From: Runella defluvii
GTDB taxonomy: Bacteria; Bacteroidota; Bacteroidia; Cytophagales; Spirosomataceae
Length of the DNA stretch: 64,000 nucleotides
Assembly (NCBI RefSeq): GCF_014195535.1
Contig: NZ_JACIBY010000013.1
Location: 144,705-208,704, forward strand
Direction: 5' to 3'
A program made the translations under genes and the position numbers. The stretch's first letter is position 1. Each line of letters starts with the position of its first letter. The notes under the pieces are model-generated. The model worked only from the letters and a program-made list of their open reading frames with translations, was not told the origin of the DNA and ran no database searches. Positions 61,211 through 64,000 of the stretch are shown here, piece after piece.

Positions 61211-62638
61211 ATGTTAAATTTAGTTCAGACACAGAAACAATCGCTCAAAATATCCCCAGCGCAGATACAGTTGCTCAACTTTTTGCAACTCAATACCCTT
61301 GAGTTGGAGCAACATATCAAAAACGAGCTGGAAGAAAATCCTTTTTTGGACGAAGGGAATGAAGACTCGACAGACGACGACTGGGATAATGCCGCCGAGG
61401 GTGGTGTCAGTGACCGTGGCGATGACCGTACCCAAGATTACATGGATTGGGATGAATTTAGAGACGATGATGTGCCTGATTACAAAACACGGGTCAATAA
61501 TTATTCTGACGACGATACAACTTATACCCCTGCCGTAGTTGAAAATGTTTCTTGGCGACAAGAGTTAAAGGAACAGTTTCATTTGCTCTTGCTGACGGAG
61601 CGGCAACAGATTTTATCCGATTTTTTGGTAGATTCCCTGACCGACGAAGGATACTTGACTTATACCGCCGAGGCGTTGGCAGATGATGTTTCGTTTACGA
61701 GCGGAATTTACGTGGAAGTCACCGAAATGGTGGAGTTGATTGACCTGCTACGCCACATGGAGCCTGCGGGTTTAGGAGCTAAAAACCTGCAAGATTGTTT
61801 GTTGTTGCAGTTGGAACGGCGTCAGGAGCCTGAAGCTACGTTGGCCAAAGAACTGGTCAAGAAACACTTTGATGACTTGGCGGGGCGTAGTTACGAAAAG
61901 CTCATGAAAGGGCTGGGAATCAATGCTAATCAACTCAAAGATGTATTGGCGTTTGTCGGAACACTTAACCCTCAGCCTGTTAGTACAAGCAACCAAGCAG
62001 AGGTGTTGGGCGTAAAAGATAACGTGATTCCCGATTACATCGTCATGGTCGATGGGGATTTGATAGAAGTGGAACTGAACAATCGACGGATTCCGCCGCT
62101 GAAAATCAACAAATCATATACCCATGACTTGGGGAAATCACGAGCGGCCAATACCTACGTCAATTCCAAAATTAATGCCGCTAACTGGCTCATCGACGCC
62201 ATTCAGCAGCGTCAGAATACGATGTTGAAGTCGATGCGTACGATTGTGAAATTGCAGGAAGACTATTTCCGAACGGGCGATGTGCGGATGCTCAAACCGA
62301 TGGTACTTCGCGACGTGGCCGAACGGATTCAGATGGACGTTTCGACGATTTCGAGGGTGACCAGCGGGAAATACGCCCAAACGCCTTTTGGCGTCATTCA
62401 CCTCAAAGATTTGTTTACGGAAGGTGTTAAGACTGACTCGGGTGAGGAAGTATCGAATCGGCAAATTCAGCTGGCCTTGGCGGAGTTGGTGGCGCAGGAA
62501 GACAAACAAAGCCCGCTAAACGATTTCCAATTGGCCGAATTATTGGCCGAAAAAGGGTATCCCGTTGCCCGCCGAACCGTGGCAAAATACCGCGAACAAC
62601 TTGATATTCCGACGGCTACTTTGCGCCGAACTTTGTAG
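61211..62638 (+). CDS. rpoN: RNA polymerase sigma-54 factor
   Basis: The 475-residue sigma-54 has the Gln-rich activator region (QTQKQSLKISPAQIQLLNFLQLNTLELEQHI), an acidic linker (DSTDDDWDNA...), the core-binding domain, the HTH (MDVSTISRVTSGKYAQTPFGVIHLKDLF) and the RpoN box (ARRTVAKYRE, near 456). It is complete. Confidence 0.97.
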   Translation: MLNLVQTQKQSLKISPAQIQLLNFLQLNTLELEQHIKNELEENPFLDEGNEDSTDDDWDNAAEGGVSDRGDDRTQDYMDWDEFRDDDVPDYKTRVNNYSDDDTTYTPAVVENVSWRQELKEQFHLLLLTERQQILSDFLVDSLTDEGYLTYTAEALADDVSFTSGIYVEVTEMVELIDLLRHMEPAGLGAKNLQDCLLLQLERRQEPEATLAKELVKKHFDDLAGRSYEKLMKGLGINANQLKDVLAFVGTLNPQPVSTSNQAEVLGVKDNVIPDYIVMVDGDLIEVELNNRRIPPLKINKSYTHDLGKSRAANTYVNSKINAANWLIDAIQQRQNTMLKSMRTIVKLQEDYFRTGDVRMLKPMVLRDVAERIQMDVSTISRVTSGKYAQTPFGVIHLKDLFTEGVKTDSGEEVSNRQIQLALAELVAQEDKQSPLNDFQLAELLAEKGYPVARRTVAKYREQLDIPTATLRRTL

Positions 62639-62714
62639 AAAAAAAGGTAAAAAAACGTATTTTTAGCCTTCTATTGCCAATTGTGTAATAACCCAACTAA
62701 TAATCCCCAAACGC

Positions 62715-63017
62715 ATGTTTGTTCATCACGTATTCTTTTTCTTAAACAACCCTGATAGTGCCGCTGATCGCGAGGCGCTTGTGGCAGGTTTGCAAACCTT
62801 GACGTCGATTGAAGGTGTAAAATTGGCCCATATTGGCAAAGTTGCCGATACACACCGTGGGGTAATTGACCGTTCGTATTCGGTGTCGTGGTTGATGCTT
62901 TTTGATACTAAAGAAGCGCAAGATGTCTATCAAGACCACCCTGTTCACCACAAATTTGTGGAAAACTGCGCGCACCTGTGGGAAAAGGTCATCGTCTATG
63001 ATTCGGATGATGTCTGA
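62715..63017 (+). CDS. Dabb (stress-responsive A/B barrel) protein
   Basis: The 100-residue protein is a single ferredoxin-like A/B barrel: MFVHHVFFFLNNPDSAADREALVAGLQTL, a YSVSWLMLFDTKEAQDVYQDHPVHHKFVE core. Such proteins form dimers and are found in many enzymes and stress proteins; the function here is unknown. Its last codons overlap the start of the AraC-type regulator gene. Confidence 0.9.
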   Translation: MFVHHVFFFLNNPDSAADREALVAGLQTLTSIEGVKLAHIGKVADTHRGVIDRSYSVSWLMLFDTKEAQDVYQDHPVHHKFVENCAHLWEKVIVYDSDDV

Positions 63018-63888
63018 GAAAGAGCCCATTCACATTCGGCAAGCGCACCTTTCGGTTCCGTTTGTGTATCGGACGATGCAGGAGGTGGAAGAACGGCGCA
63101 ACCAAACGCCTGATTTGCCCCACCGCCACGATTACTTTACGGTATTGGTGGTGGAAGAAGCCGAAGGAACGCACCAAATTGATTTTACCAATTATCCGCT
63201 ACGGCCCAACACCGTTTATTTTGTGTCGCCTGAGCAAATTCACCACGTGACCCTGATGCAGCCCACGCCGCGCGGTCACGTGGTGTTGTTTCGCCCCGAT
63301 TTTCTTCAAAATTATAGCATTGCTCCCGCGCAGTTGTACGACATGGATTTGTTTTTCAACTGCGACGAATCGCGCCCTATCGAACTGACGGCCACCGAAA
63401 TGCGCCAACTTCAACCGTTTTTGTCGGCCATTGCCAACGAAGTGGCGGAGTCAAATCTGCAAAAATGGGAGGCCGTGGGGGCGTGGTTAAAACTGTTTTT
63501 AGTGCAGTGCAAACGTTTCAAAGCGGCCAACTATTTGCCCAATAAACCCCTCGATAAGCGTAAGTCGGAGATTGTGAAGCAGTTTAAAAACGATGTGGAG
63601 CAGTTGTTCAAGCAGTTTCACAAAGTGGGCGATTATGCCGACCGACAACTCCTAACGGCCAATCACCTCAACGACGTTATCAAAGCTGAAACGGGGACAT
63701 CGGCCAAGGATTTTATCCAAAACCGTTTGGTATTGGAAGCAAAGCGCTTGGCGCGTTATTCCGAATTAAGTGCCAAAGAGATTGCGTATCAGCTTGGTTA
63801 CGAAGATGTGGCGCATTTTAGCAAAGTCTTCAAAAAAGCAGAAAACGTAGCTTTTACTGAGTTTAGAACTAATCTTCCGAATGTCTAG
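63010..63888 (+). CDS. AraC-family transcriptional regulator
   Basis: The 292-residue protein has an N-terminal cupin-like ligand domain (PHRHDYFTVLVVEEAEGTHQIDFTNYPL) and a C-terminal AraC HTH pair (LTANHLNDVIKAETGTSAKDFIQNRLVLEAKRLARYSELSAKEIAYQLGYEDVAHFSKVFKKAENV). The ATG at 63010 (or 63007) overlaps the Dabb gene's end by a few bases, so the two are one transcript and may be functionally linked. The effector is unknown. Confidence 0.92.
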   Translation: MSEKEPIHIRQAHLSVPFVYRTMQEVEERRNQTPDLPHRHDYFTVLVVEEAEGTHQIDFTNYPLRPNTVYFVSPEQIHHVTLMQPTPRGHVVLFRPDFLQNYSIAPAQLYDMDLFFNCDESRPIELTATEMRQLQPFLSAIANEVAESNLQKWEAVGAWLKLFLVQCKRFKAANYLPNKPLDKRKSEIVKQFKNDVEQLFKQFHKVGDYADRQLLTANHLNDVIKAETGTSAKDFIQNRLVLEAKRLARYSELSAKEIAYQLGYEDVAHFSKVFKKAENVAFTEFRTNLPNV

Positions 63889-64000
63889 TGCTAACCTCCC
63901 GAAAGTTGTTGTGCGCTATAAAGTTGAGTATGTTCTTAGTGTCAAAAAGATTAGTACATTCGTTCATTGAAATATGGTCATTAAAATTTTGTAAACCGAT

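Noticed and set aside
1..64000. tRNA, rRNA or riboswitch genes
   Set aside because: I scanned the gaps between genes and found no cloverleaf or conserved RNA pattern I could defend.

Overview
The window is a compact, mostly housekeeping stretch of a Bacteroidota chromosome. I infer order Cytophagales, something near Runella, Emticicia or Dyadobacter. The signs are a type IX secretion cargo protein with a C-terminal sorting domain, a PorP/SprF-like outer-membrane protein, the Bacteroidota-type ArgF' carbamoyltransferase, carboxypeptidase-regulatory-like surface proteins, pyrH-frr synteny, and several -7 boxes of the Bacteroidota form TAnnTTTG. There is no rRNA, tRNA, CRISPR array, phage or complete insertion sequence that I can see. 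The genus is inference only.

Layout. 1-517: end of a c-type cytochrome gene. 543-5803: a minus-strand block in which uvrA is flanked by AT-richer accessory genes. On one side lie an antitoxin, a YoeB-type toxin and an AbiC-like membrane protein; on the other lie an ADP-ribosyltransferase-like protein and a small partner. 5883-9763: Tricorn-like protease and a membrane protein. 10117-14561: CE15 esterase, EamA transporter, biotin carrier, pyrH, frr, rhodanese. 14575-25643: T9SS cargo, PASTA protein, FtsX-type permease, small DMT transporter, an orphan C5 DNA methyltransferase, argS, a Uma2 protein and argD. 25821-28642: TPR lipoprotein and two small exported proteins.

28673-35352 is a complete six-gene ebo cluster (eboA-B-C-D-E-F, minus strand) behind one good Bacteroidota promoter. 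In other organisms this cluster is linked to making or exporting a prenylated secondary metabolite. It is followed by moaC and a DUF433 antitoxin whose DUF5615 toxin survives only as a 19-codon stub. 36404-40538 is an ECF sigma / anti-sigma / DUF4097-like / TlpA-like cascade, with a recent 142-bp tandem duplication full of palindromes between sigma and anti-sigma.

40698-50189: argF', glutathione peroxidase, EamA transporter, an M16 homologue lacking its zinc motif, a two-domain FKBP lipoprotein, L-2-hydroxyglutarate oxidase, an acyltransferase and a CE12-GH28 pectin-degrading fusion. 50271-63888: M20 and S9 peptidases, a surface protein, thymidine kinase, an unknown proline/glutamate-linker protein, a lone ABC ATPase, PorP/SprF-like protein, a PQQ dehydrogenase with a cytochrome c insert, rpoN, a Dabb protein and an AraC regulator.

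Two families of intergenic palindromes recur. One has stems of changing sequence around a constant CTCA/TGAG tetraloop (39.7-40.0 kb, 41.9 kb, 45.9 kb, 57.8 kb). The other is built from AATGTCGA-type arms (30.1 kb, 50.2 kb). The most interesting candidates for undescribed biology are the ADP-ribosyltransferase pair, the TA-plus-AbiC-like operon, the ebo cluster and the tetraloop palindromes.
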